Of a DNA stretch of 27,487 nt, positions 7,321 through 17,437 are shown piece after piece. The position numbers were made by a program, and so were the translations under genes. Location: positions 1 to 27,487 of the forward strand of contig DATKKM010000015.1 of the NCBI GenBank assembly GCA_035542855.1. Reading direction: 5' to 3'. The notes beneath the pieces are model-generated. The model saw only the letters and a list, made by a program, of their open reading frames with translations. It was not told the DNA's origin and ran no database searches. The stretch comes from DATKKM01 sp035542855 (lineage in GTDB: Bacteria; Chloroflexota; Dehalococcoidia; SM23-28-2; RBG-16-64-32). Within the stretch, counting starts at the first letter, position 1. Each line of letters starts with the position of its first letter.

Positions 7321-8847
7321 ATGCACTACGTGATCGGCTCCGGGCCCGCCGCCGTCTCCTGCGCAATGGCGGTCCTAAACCGCGGCGAAGAGGTCACGAT
7401 GCTGGACGCTGGTTTCGCGCTGGAACCGGACGCCGCCCGCGCTGTCGCCGAGATGTCGCGGCAGACGCCCGGCGAGTGGGGCAGCGAGTCGCTGGCCAGG
7501 ATGAAGGTGCTGGCCCACGCCGGCGGTGCGCCGCGCAAGCTGGTCTACGGATCGAGCTACGCCTACCGGCGGCCGGACGGCTACGCGGAAGCGGAAGGCA
7601 AGGGCGTCGACTTCGCGCCGTCGTTCGCGATCGGCGGGCTGAGCAACGTCTGGGGCGCCGCCATGCTCCCGTACCGCCAGGAAGACATCGACGAATGGCC
7701 CATCGGCGTCGAGGAGCTGGCGCCGTACTACGCGCGGGTGCTGGAATTCGTGCCGCTGACCGGGCGTCTGGACGCGCTGGCAGCGCTGTTTCCCCTGTAC
7801 ACCTCGGCTTTCCAGGAACACACGACGAGCAGGCAGGGCGCGCGCGTCCTGCGGGCGATGGAACGTCACCGCGAAGCCCTCAACCGCGAGGGCATCAGCT
7901 TCGGCTCGTCGCGGCTGGCGGTAGAGACGAAGGGCTGCGTCTACTGCGGGATGTGCATGTTCGGCTGCCCGTACGACCTGATCTACAGCAGCCGCCACAC
8001 GCTCTCGCGCCTCGGCGAGCGACGCGGCTTCCGGTACCTCGGAGGCGTCGTCGTCGAGCGCTTTGCGGAACGCGGGGGAGCGGTCGCCATCGAAGGTCGC
8101 ACGCTGTCCGGCGAACCCGTCTCCTTCGAAGGCGAGCGCCTGTTTCTGGGCGCCGGCCCGCTGCCCACCACGCAGATCGTGATGGACTCGCTGGAGATCG
8201 ACGAGACGACGCTGCTCGACTCGCAGTACTTCCGCCTGCCGCTGCTGCAGGCGACGGGCGGGGGAGCGCGCCGCGAGGAGCTGCACACGCTGGCGCAGGC
8301 CTTTATCGAGCTGCTGGATCCGGCGATCAGCCGGCGGACGGTGCACATGCAGCTCTACACGTACAACGATATCTACGAGCTGGAGCTGCGGCGCCGCTTC
8401 GGCCGCCTCTACCCGTTCATGCCAGCGGGCCCCGTCCTGGACCGGATGCTGCTGATCCAGGGCTTCCTGCACTCCGACGACTCGCTGAAGGTGCGCGTTC
8501 GGCGGCGGGGCAGCCGCCTGTCGCTGCACAAGGTTAAGGACTCGCGGCCGCGGCAGACGGCCGGGCGCGTGGCGCGAAAGCTGGCGCGGAACAGCCTGCG
8601 GATCGGCGCTGCGCCGCTCCTGCCGCTGCTGGAGGTGGAGCTGCCCGGCCGCAGCTTCCACGACGGCGGCACGTTGCCCATGCGCGCGGACCCGCAGCAC
8701 GGCCAGACGGACACGCTGGGCCGGCCTGCCGGCCTCCAACGGGTGCACGTCATCGATTCCAGCGTATTCCCCACTATCCCGGCGACGACGATCACGCTCA
8801 GTGTGATGGCGAACGCATATCGCATCGGCGCGGAGCACGCGGACTGA
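7321..8847 (+). CDS. GMC-type FAD-dependent oxidoreductase with CX2CX2CX3CP motif
   Basis: The 508-residue flavoprotein begins with the dinucleotide-binding 'YVIGSGPAAVSCA' (3-15). 'AIGGLSNVWGA' (about 103-113) corresponds to the FAD-contacting loop of glucose-methanol-choline oxidoreductases. The C-terminal block 'FHDGGTLPM' plus 'IPATTITLSVMANAYRIG' matches the GMC C-terminal domain with its catalytic His region. Cys206, 209, 212 and 216 form CX2CX2CX3CP, a spacing typical of a [4Fe-4S] or [3Fe-4S] site; related sugar dehydrogenase subunits carry such clusters. It probably oxidises an alcohol or sugar group, but the substrate is unknown. Its stop overlaps the start of the following SDR (TGATG). 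No signal peptide is seen. A TAAACT box at 7306-7311 might serve as -10, without a matching -35. Confidence 0.82.
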   Translation: MHYVIGSGPAAVSCAMAVLNRGEEVTMLDAGFALEPDAARAVAEMSRQTPGEWGSESLARMKVLAHAGGAPRKLVYGSSYAYRRPDGYAEAEGKGVDFAPSFAIGGLSNVWGAAMLPYRQEDIDEWPIGVEELAPYYARVLEFVPLTGRLDALAALFPLYTSAFQEHTTSRQGARVLRAMERHREALNREGISFGSSRLAVETKGCVYCGMCMFGCPYDLIYSSRHTLSRLGERRGFRYLGGVVVERFAERGGAVAIEGRTLSGEPVSFEGERLFLGAGPLPTTQIVMDSLEIDETTLLDSQYFRLPLLQATGGGARREELHTLAQAFIELLDPAISRRTVHMQLYTYNDIYELELRRRFGRLYPFMPAGPVLDRMLLIQGFLHSDDSLKVRVRRRGSRLSLHKVKDSRPRQTAGRVARKLARNSLRIGAAPLLPLLEVELPGRSFHDGGTLPMRADPQHGQTDTLGRPAGLQRVHVIDSSVFPTIPATTITLSVMANAYRIGAEHAD

Positions 8848-9695
8848 TGGCGGGCCTGACGTTCGGTGTGACCGGCGCCAACGGCTTCGCCGGGTCGCGC
8901 ATCGCCGCGCTGCTGGCGAAACACGGCGAGGTGCGCGAGATCACCCGCCACCAGCCGTACCGCTTTGTACTGGGCGAGCCGATCGATCCACAGATACTCG
9001 CGGGTGTCGACGTGCTCGTGCACTGCGCCTGGGACTTTCGCGCGAGGTCCTGGCGGGAGGTGCAGCGGGTGAACGTGGCGGGCAGCCTCGCCTTGTTTGA
9101 CGCCGCGCGCGAAACGAACGTTGGCCGCGTCATCTTCATCTCGAGCATGACGGCGTTCGAGGGCACGAAGTCGAAGTACGGGCGGGGCAAGCTCGCGGTC
9201 GAGAGGCGGGCTGCGCAGCACCATCCGGCGGTGGCGATTATGCGGCCGGGCCTTCTGTACGAGGCGCAGGGCGCCGGCATCTTCGGAGCGATGCAGCGGG
9301 TGGTGGCGAAGGCGCCGGTCGTGCCGCTGATCGCGGGCGGCCAGGAGTTCTACACCTGTCACACGGAAGACCTGGCGAAAGCGGTGCTGGAGCTGGCGAT
9401 GGGGCCGCTGCCGGACGCGCCGGTCGTCGCGGCGGAGCCGGTGGCGCGCACGCTGCGGGAGATCCTGGCGACGACGGCCGCCGCCGCGGGCCGAAGTCCG
9501 CGCTTCGTGCCGGTGCCGTACCAGGCGGCCTACTGGGGGCTGCGCCTGCTGGAAGCGCTGCACGTGCCGACACGCCTGCGGAGCGACAGCATCATCGGCC
9601 TTGTGAACAATGACCCGGCGCCGCGCTTCGGCGGCCTGCAGACGACGTTCCGCGCGTTCAGCGTGGCCGCTATCCGGGGGACGGACGCGGGCTGA
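8847..9695 (+). CDS. NAD-dependent epimerase/dehydratase (extended SDR)
   Basis: The 282-residue protein has the Rossmann nucleotide-binding motif 'VTGANGFAGSRIA' (G10, G13, G16), the 'NVAGSLALFDAA' segment of extended SDRs, and the active-site Tyr111/Lys115 pair in 'SKYGRGKL' after 'FISSMTAFEG'. Extended SDRs act mostly on nucleotide sugars or related polyols with NAD(P). It is translationally coupled to the GMC-type flavoprotein through TGATG, so the two enzymes probably act on the same molecule, for example oxidation and then epimerisation or reduction of a sugar; that is inference. It is the last gene before the hppA promoter region. Confidence 0.85.
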   Translation: MAGLTFGVTGANGFAGSRIAALLAKHGEVREITRHQPYRFVLGEPIDPQILAGVDVLVHCAWDFRARSWREVQRVNVAGSLALFDAARETNVGRVIFISSMTAFEGTKSKYGRGKLAVERRAAQHHPAVAIMRPGLLYEAQGAGIFGAMQRVVAKAPVVPLIAGGQEFYTCHTEDLAKAVLELAMGPLPDAPVVAAEPVARTLREILATTAAAAGRSPRFVPVPYQAAYWGLRLLEALHVPTRLRSDSIIGLVNNDPAPRFGGLQTTFRAFSVAAIRGTDAG

Positions 9696-9731
9696 GGGCG
9701 CGACTCAGCGCCGCTTATGTAACCTCAACAA

Positions 9732-9760
9732 TTGTTCTAAGTACTATCGGCTGATAGACT
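9732..9760 (+). promoter_or_regulatory. Possible promoter of hppA
   Basis: TTGTTC (9732-9737) and TAGACT (9755-9760) are spaced by 17 nt, within a short AT-richer patch that stands out from the surrounding high-GC DNA. Each box is a moderate match (3 and 4 of 6). A GGAGG at 9769-9773 and AGGA at 9777-9780 follow before the ATG at 9785. Confidence 0.35.
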
Positions 9761-9784
9761 GCCGCTTCGGAGGTTTAGGAATAT

Positions 9785-12040
<2,256 letters not shown>

Positions 12041-12223
12041 CCACACCTCATACGAACGGACGAAGGCCTGGTTCATCGTTCGGCCGGCTTGTTTGGCTGG
12101 TTTTGTGTGAAGGCGGGTGCAGGGGTGCAGCACTCGCGATTCGGTGCGACCTTCAATGGCGCTATGGTTCATGAGCCGATGAACATCCGCCTCCGGGGTG
12201 CTGCGCCCTTACGGCGCACATGG

Positions 12224-15200
12224 TCAGTGGCCGAAGTTGTGGGCCGCCGGCGCGAGGTCACCGACTTCGAACGGGACCAGCTTTTCGGCCATCAGGTTGG
12301 TGATGCCGTCGCGGCGCTGGAGGCGGCCGTGGATGGTGACGAAGGGCTCGCCGCGGACGATGGGGCGCTGGCGCTCGTAGAGGTCCGGCTTGACGATGAC
12401 GTTAACCAGGCCGTACTCGTCCTCCAGCACCATGAAGACGAACCCCTTGGCCGTGCCCGGCTGCTGGCGGCAGACGACGAGCCCAGCGACGGCCACCGGG
12501 CGCCCGTCTTCGATCGATTCCACCATCTTCGTGGGGACGATGCCCTCGTGCAGGTGGGGGCGCGCGAACTCCATCGGGTGGCGGCGCGGCGACATGCCCA
12601 GCACCAGGTAATCGGCGCGCATCCGCTCCCACTCGCTCATCGCCGGCAGTTCGAATCCCGCCGCGGCCGGCATGTCCTGCGACGTCGGCAGCGGCAGGGC
12701 GAGCTGGCGCTGGGCCTGTGTCCGCCCCTCGCTGCGGTAGACGAGGCCGAGCTGCCAGATCAGCTCCCGCCGCTCCAGGCCGAAGCTGTCGAAGCAGCCG
12801 CAGACGATCAAGTTCTCGATCTGCTCTCGCTTGAGACGCGTGCGCTCCAGGAAATCGAACAGCGAGCGGTAATCGCCGCCGCGCCGCCGTTCGTCCTCGA
12901 CGAGCTTCGCGCCGGTCTCCGCGCCCATCCCGCGCACGTAGCGCAGGCCGATGCGGACGGCGGGATCGACGGTGTCAGGGCGGGGGCCTTGACCCGGTGG
13001 TAATGGCGGGTCCGCAGGCGTGGGTTCCACGGTGCAATTGGCGGCGCTCAGGTTGATGTCCGGCGGCAGGACGACGACTCCGTGGCGCTTGCCGTCGTTG
13101 ACCAGGACGTGCGGGGCGTAAAAGCCCATCGGCTGGGCGTTGAAGAGCGCGCAGAGGAACTCCGCCGGGTAGTACGTTCGCAGCCATGCCGTCTGGTAGG
13201 CGAGCAGGCCGAACGCCGCCGCGTGCGCCTTCGGGAAGCCGAAGGAGGCGAAGCCATCGATCTTGCGGAAGACATCCTCGGCCACCGCCAGTGAGACGCC
13301 GCGCGCCAGGCAGCCTTCGATGAACGCCTGCTTGTGCTTGCCGATGGCGTCGTGGGAGCGCTTGCGGCTCATCGCCCGGCGCAGGCTCTCCGCCTGGCCC
13401 GCGCTGAAGCCGGCCAGCGCCATCGCCACCTGCAGCACCTGCTCCTGGTAGAGGATCACGCCCAGCGTCTCGGCCAGCGCCGGCTCCAGGCTCGGGTCGT
13501 CGAAGGTGACCGGTTCTTTGCCCATCCGCCGCGCGATGTAGGGGTTCACGGAGCCGCCGACGATCGGCCCGGGGCGGATGATTGCCACCTGCACAGTCAG
13601 GTCGTCCAGGCAGCGCGGCCGCACGCGCGGCAGCGTCTGCATCTGTGCGCGAGATTCGATCTGGAAGACGCCCATCGTGTCGGCCTGGCAGATGCCGTCG
13701 TAGACGCGGGCGTCATCGAAGTCGATGCGCGAGAGATCGATGCGCTTGCCGCGGTAGGCCTCGATCATTTCGAGGCAGTCGTCCTGGGCGGAGAGCATGC
13801 CCAGCGCCAGGAAGTCGATCTTGATCATGCGGGCGTCGTCGACGGAGTCCTTGTCCCACTGGATGAGGATGCGGCCGTCCATGGCCGATTGCTCCATCGG
13901 CACCATCTCCATCAGCGGCCGCGATGCGATCACCATGCCGCCGACGTGCTGCGAGATGTGCCGCGGGAAGCCGGCGATCTCCTCTACAAGCGAGGCGAAG
14001 AGGTCCCAGCCGCGCGCGCCCAGCTTGTGGCGGAAGCCGTCCAGCTGGGACATCGCCTCGCGGATCTCCCTGGCGGAGCCGTAGCCGTCGCTCGTCTTGG
14101 CCAGCCGGTCCATCTCCGCCGCCGAAAAGCCCAGCGCCTTGCCCACCTCCCGCACGGCGCCGCGAATGCGATAAGTGGGGAACGTGGCGACGAGGCCGAC
14201 GTGCTCGTTCCCGAAGTGCTCGTAGACGCGCAGCATCAGCTTCTCCCGGATGTCGCGCGGGAAGTCGAGATCGATGTCGGGGACGGAGGCCATCTCTTCG
14301 TTGAGGAAGCGGCCGAGGAAGAGGTTGTTCGCTATCGGGTCGATGTGTGAGAGCCCGATCAGGTAGCAGATCACAGAGCCGACGGACGAGCCGCGGCCAC
14401 GGCCGGGCGGGCCGTGGTATGGGCGCCCCTTGATCTCCTGTGCCACCTGCTCCGCCAGTTGCAGGATCTCGCGGTGGATGAGGAAGAAGCCGGACAGCCC
14501 GTGCTTTTGGATCAGGCGCAGCTCTTGCTCCAGCCGCGCCTCGATCTCCGGGCCGAAGTGCGGGTAGCGCAGCGAGGCCTCTTTCGCGCAGATTTTGCGC
14601 AGGTAGGAATCCTGCGTCTCGCCTTCGGGCACCGGGTAGTCCGGGAAGGTGTAGTCCAGGTCGCGCGTGAGGTCGAACCGGCAGCGCTCACTGATGGCCT
14701 GTGTGTTGGCGACGGCATGTGGGAAGTGGCAGAACATCCCGGCCATCTCGTCCGGGCGGCGCAGGAAGTACTCCGAGTTCTCGCGGCGGACGCGGTGGCT
14801 GGCATCCAGCGATGAGCGGTTGCGGATCGCCACCAGCACGTCCTGCAGGCGGTGGCGCTCGCGGACGTGGTAGTGCACGTCGCCCGTGGCCACGACGCCC
14901 AGCCCGATGTGCTCCGCCAACTCGGCGAGGTGGTGGTTGCGGCGGACGTCCCCGTAGACCAGGTTGTTCTGCATCTCCAGGAAGAAGTTCCGCAGCCCGA
15001 ACATCTCGGCATAGCCCCGCGCAACGTCCTCCGCCTCCCTGTGCTTGCCGGCGCTGATCAACCAGGGTACTTCGCCGTTGCGGCAGCCGGAGAGCGCGAT
15101 CAGCCCCCCCGTGTGCCGCGCCAGGACGCATGGCTCAACGCAGGGCTTGCCGCGCTCGTGGTCCAGGTGGGCGTGGGAGAGCAGGCGGCAGAGGTTGGCG

Positions 15201-15454
15201 TAGCCGCGCGGCGTCTCGCAGAGGAGCGTGAGGTGATGGCCGTTGGCCAGGGTGATCTCGGCGCCGGTGATGGGGCGCAGCCCCCAGGCGCGGGCGCACT
15301 GTGCGAATTCCATCGCCCCGTGCAGTCCGTCGTGGTCGGTGAGGGCGAGCGAGTCGTAGCCAAGCTCCAACGCCCGCATCACCATCTCGTCGATGTGCGA
15401 TGCGCCTTCGAGGAAGGAGAAGTTGGAGTGGGCGTGGAGTTCGGCGTACTTCAT
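12224..15454 (-). CDS. dnaE2: DnaE2-type (ImuC-like) error-prone DNA polymerase III alpha subunit
   Basis: The 1076-residue C-family polymerase has an N-terminal PHP domain ('ELHAHSNFSFLEGASH', H7/H9; 'LTDHDGL', D40-H41-D42; 'GDVHYH'). The polymerase core has 'GRGRGSSVGSVICYLIG', catalytic D393 and D395 in 'PDIDLDF' and D547 in 'IKIDFLALG'. A helix-hairpin-helix region is followed by a C-terminal OB fold with 'PGTAKGFVFMVLEDEYGLVN' (about residues 1003-1022). The length, the opening motif, this OB motif and the short C-terminus ending in 'HNFGH' are those of DnaE2 (damage-inducible translesion polymerase), not of replicative DnaE1. DnaE2 usually works with ImuA/ImuB, neither of which is nearby. 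An apparent SOS operator lies in its promoter. The ATG at 15454 is the natural start of the PHP domain. Confidence 0.93.
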   Translation of the reverse strand: MKYAELHAHSNFSFLEGASHIDEMVMRALELGYDSLALTDHDGLHGAMEFAQCARAWGLRPITGAEITLANGHHLTLLCETPRGYANLCRLLSHAHLDHERGKPCVEPCVLARHTGGLIALSGCRNGEVPWLISAGKHREAEDVARGYAEMFGLRNFFLEMQNNLVYGDVRRNHHLAELAEHIGLGVVATGDVHYHVRERHRLQDVLVAIRNRSSLDASHRVRRENSEYFLRRPDEMAGMFCHFPHAVANTQAISERCRFDLTRDLDYTFPDYPVPEGETQDSYLRKICAKEASLRYPHFGPEIEARLEQELRLIQKHGLSGFFLIHREILQLAEQVAQEIKGRPYHGPPGRGRGSSVGSVICYLIGLSHIDPIANNLFLGRFLNEEMASVPDIDLDFPRDIREKLMLRVYEHFGNEHVGLVATFPTYRIRGAVREVGKALGFSAAEMDRLAKTSDGYGSAREIREAMSQLDGFRHKLGARGWDLFASLVEEIAGFPRHISQHVGGMVIASRPLMEMVPMEQSAMDGRILIQWDKDSVDDARMIKIDFLALGMLSAQDDCLEMIEAYRGKRIDLSRIDFDDARVYDGICQADTMGVFQIESRAQMQTLPRVRPRCLDDLTVQVAIIRPGPIVGGSVNPYIARRMGKEPVTFDDPSLEPALAETLGVILYQEQVLQVAMALAGFSAGQAESLRRAMSRKRSHDAIGKHKQAFIEGCLARGVSLAVAEDVFRKIDGFASFGFPKAHAAAFGLLAYQTAWLRTYYPAEFLCALFNAQPMGFYAPHVLVNDGKRHGVVVLPPDINLSAANCTVEPTPADPPLPPGQGPRPDTVDPAVRIGLRYVRGMGAETGAKLVEDERRRGGDYRSLFDFLERTRLKREQIENLIVCGCFDSFGLERRELIWQLGLVYRSEGRTQAQRQLALPLPTSQDMPAAAGFELPAMSEWERMRADYLVLGMSPRRHPMEFARPHLHEGIVPTKMVESIEDGRPVAVAGLVVCRQQPGTAKGFVFMVLEDEYGLVNVIVKPDLYERQRPIVRGEPFVTIHGRLQRRDGITNLMAEKLVPFEVGDLAPAAHNFGH

Positions 15455-15541
15455 AGCTACGATGTGTCAGTTTGTATATACTGAATGCGCCAGATAACGG
15501 GTCTGCAGATCGAATGGCTGGGCGCGTAACATAGCACCGCC

Positions 15542-15570
15542 ACGATACGAACGCCCGTTCTTATTGTCAA
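15542..15570 (-). promoter_or_regulatory. Promoter of dnaE2
   Basis: On the minus strand a perfect TTGACA (15570-15565) is followed after exactly 17 nt by TATCGT (15547-15542, 4 of 6). The predicted start, near 15534, leaves a leader of about 80 nt before the dnaE2 ATG. This is the strongest -35 match next to dnaE2, and it encloses the palindrome at 15549-15560. Confidence 0.65.
15549..15560. promoter_or_regulatory. Candidate LexA/SOS operator GAAC-N4-GTTC
   Basis: GAACGCCCGTTC is a perfect 4+4 inverted repeat with a 4-nt centre. With flanks (CGAACGCCCGTTCT) it agrees with 12 of 14 positions of the Gram-positive DinR/LexA box CGAACRNRYGTTYG. It fills the spacer between the -35 and -10 boxes of the dnaE2 promoter, where a bound repressor would block RNA polymerase. 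The divergent kinase gene starts only about 36 nt to the right, so it could be affected too. The LexA box of this organism is not known from the window, so the assignment rests on position, symmetry and the nature of dnaE2. Confidence 0.6.
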
Positions 15571-15595
15571 CAGCCGCCTGTCCCCCTCGCGCTAA

Positions 15596-17269
15596 GTGCC
15601 CTTCGCCTGTAACCTATCCCCCGTGCCGGAAGCCGAACATCCGCCGCTTGTGCAGGCGCTTCTCAAGCCAGCCGCCTATCCGCATCCCACCGGCCGCATC
15701 TCCCTCATTCAGACGCACATCTCCTACGTCTTCCTGACCGACGAGTACGTCTACAAGATCAAGAAGCCGGTGAACTTTGGCTTCCTGGACTACTCAACGC
15801 TGGGCAAGCGGCGCTACTACTGCCGCCGCGAAGTCGAGTTGAACTCTCTCCTGTGCGATGAGACGTATCTGGGCGTGGTGCCGATTCGCCGGGTGCGGAA
15901 GCGCGGCAGCCCCGACCAATACTTCGTGGGTGAGGGCCCCCGTCCTCACCCAAAAGCGCAGGGCACGATCGTCGAGTACGCGGTCTGGATGCGGCGCCTG
16001 CCCGAAGACCGCATGCTGAATCGCCTGATCGAGCGCGGGGAGGCGACGCCCCGCATGGTGGAGCGCGTCGCTGAGAAGCTGGTGCCATTCCACGAAAAGA
16101 CCTCGCAGACCAGCCGCGCCTTCGCCCGCTACGGCGACTGGGCGATCCGCTACAACCACCGAGAGAACCTGACGCAGTGGTCGTCCTACGTCGGCCGGAC
16201 GCTGACGCCCGAGCAGCATGCCATCTGCACCGCTTACGCGGAGGCGTTCTTCGCGCGCAAAGCAGACGTCCTGGCGCGCCGCGTCAAGCAACTGCGTATC
16301 CGGCGCACGCACGCAGACCTGCGCTCCGATGCGATCTGCATGGAGGACGGCGTTTGCATCATGGACGCTGTGGAGTTCAACAAGCGGATCAGCGTGCTGG
16401 ACATCGCGCGCGATATCGGCTTTCTACAGATGGACCTGGAGTACCGGGGCCGCCCGGACCTGGCGAAGGCGTTCGTCCGCCGCTATCAGAAGCTCGCCCA
16501 CGACCCGGACCTGCCGGAGGTGCTGCCGTTCTACGCTTACTACAGCGCCTGCGTCCGGGGGAAGGTCGAAGCCTTCATGCTGGACATCCCGTCCGTGCCT
16601 GAGAAGGACAAGCGCGCTGCGGGCAAGCGATCACGGGCCTACTTCGATCTCGCCTGCAAGTACGGCGAGACGCTGCCGCCGGCGATGCTGGTGATCACCT
16701 GCGGGTTGTCCGGCACCGGCAAGTCGACAGTCGCACGGGAGATCGCGCCGGCGCTCGGGGCGACGATCATCTCGTCGGACGTGGTGCGCAAGCGGCTGGC
16801 GGGCCTTAGGCCCCGGGAGAAGGTGCTCGACGAATACCGCGCCGGTTTGTACTCGCCGGAGATGACCGAGCGCACCTACGCCGAGATGTTCCGGGAGGCG
16901 CGGGAACTGCTGATGGCGGGCAAGTCCGTGATTCTGGACGCGGCCTTCCTGCGCCGCCTGGACCGGCAAACCGCGGCCCGCCTGGCCCGCGAGACCGGCG
17001 CGCAGTTCGCCTGCCTGCTGACGGAGGCCGCTGAGCCGGTGATCCGCGAACGCCTGGGAGCGCGGCTGGCGGCCCGGCGCGATCCTTCCGACGCGCGCTG
17101 GGACATCTACGTGCAGCAGAAGCGCCGTTTCCAGCGCCCGAACGAGGTGCCGCCGGATCGCCTCCTGCGTGTGGACACGTCTTCCCGCCAGAAGGCAGCA
17201 CAGGTGCGAGCGGCCATACGTGGCTTGCGGGCGCTGTCACCGCTTTCGGTGAGAGCGCCGAAGAGTTAA
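15596..17269 (+). CDS. Phosphotransferase-fold (COG2187) plus P-loop kinase (COG0645) fusion protein
   Basis: The protein is 557 residues from the GTG at 15596, or 548 from the GTG at 15623; neither has a clear ribosome site. The N-terminal half resembles aminoglycoside-phosphotransferase-fold proteins of COG2187: 'THISYVFLTDEYVYKIKKPV' with the ATP-anchoring lysines, then 'RTHADLRSDAICMEDG' and 'IMDAVEFN' as Brenner-like and metal-binding loops. The C-terminal half is a P-loop kinase with 'GLSGTGKST' (Walker A, from residue 370), 'IISSDVVRKRLAG' and 'ILDAAFLRR', close to AAA_33/zeta-type kinases. This two-domain arrangement is widespread in bacteria, but its substrate is unknown to me. It is divergent from dnaE2 and shares the intergenic region with the SOS-like operator. 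Confidence 0.82.
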   Translation: MPFACNLSPVPEAEHPPLVQALLKPAAYPHPTGRISLIQTHISYVFLTDEYVYKIKKPVNFGFLDYSTLGKRRYYCRREVELNSLLCDETYLGVVPIRRVRKRGSPDQYFVGEGPRPHPKAQGTIVEYAVWMRRLPEDRMLNRLIERGEATPRMVERVAEKLVPFHEKTSQTSRAFARYGDWAIRYNHRENLTQWSSYVGRTLTPEQHAICTAYAEAFFARKADVLARRVKQLRIRRTHADLRSDAICMEDGVCIMDAVEFNKRISVLDIARDIGFLQMDLEYRGRPDLAKAFVRRYQKLAHDPDLPEVLPFYAYYSACVRGKVEAFMLDIPSVPEKDKRAAGKRSRAYFDLACKYGETLPPAMLVITCGLSGTGKSTVAREIAPALGATIISSDVVRKRLAGLRPREKVLDEYRAGLYSPEMTERTYAEMFREARELLMAGKSVILDAAFLRRLDRQTAARLARETGAQFACLLTEAAEPVIRERLGARLAARRDPSDARWDIYVQQKRRFQRPNEVPPDRLLRVDTSSRQKAAQVRAAIRGLRALSPLSVRAPKS

Positions 17270-17280
17270 CGCCGCGGGCG

Positions 17281-17309
17281 TTGACAGGCCATTCGGGGGT
17301 GGGTGTAGT
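17281..17309 (+). promoter_or_regulatory. Promoter upstream of the eIF2B-fold gene
   Basis: A perfect TTGACA (17281-17286) and TGTAGT (17304-17309, 4 of 6) have a 17-nt spacer. Transcription would start near 17316, giving a leader of about 120 nt before the ATG at 17438. Confidence 0.55.
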
Positions 17310-17324
17310 CTACCCGTTACAGGC

Positions 17325-17437
17325 AGACCATCTCTTCCAGTCAGGAGCTTCCCGCCCATGGTTGGTCTTGGTTCGGCAATCGAAAGTCGGGGTCATTTGA
17401 CCCCGACTTGTTGTTTTCAGGGTAGCAGGAGGAGCGC
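17325..17437 (+). promoter_or_regulatory. Structured 5' leader with terminator-like hairpin (possible attenuator)
   Basis: Downstream of the promoter at 17281-17309 the leader holds a 6-bp long-range pairing, AGACCA (17325-17330) with TGGTCT (17363-17368). It then holds a perfect 12-bp hairpin, AAGTCGGGGTCA (17384-17395) with TGACCCCGACTT (17398-17409), followed by GTTGTTTT. The strong ribosome site AGGAGGAG (17427-17434) follows. A terminator between a promoter and its gene suggests conditional termination. Alternatively the hairpin ends a short RNA, or it ends the upstream kinase transcript. I recognise no known riboswitch or T-box consensus here. Confidence 0.4.
17384..17418 (+). terminator. 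Rho-independent terminator-like hairpin
   Basis: A 12-bp perfect inverted repeat with a 2-nt TT centre (in RNA the innermost pairs would open into a larger loop) is followed directly by a T-rich tract, GTTGTTTTC. It lies 20 nt before the eIF2B-fold start codon. It is the best intrinsic terminator in the window by stem length plus T tract. Confidence 0.65.

Noticed and set aside
7375..8838. Long minus-strand frame opposite the GMC-type oxidoreductase
   Set aside because: Composition typical of an antisense frame (His/Arg/Gln/Ala-rich); the plus strand has clear FAD and Cys motifs.
12202..12218. Hairpin TGCGCC-CTTAC-GGCGCA just past the dnaE2 stop
   Set aside because: Only 6 bp and no T tract on either strand; too weak to call a terminator. 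The rest of the 12041-12223 gap shows nothing I can name.
13334..14350. Plus-strand frame inside dnaE2
   Set aside because: Lies wholly opposite the polymerase core, including catalytic Asp codons; no motif.
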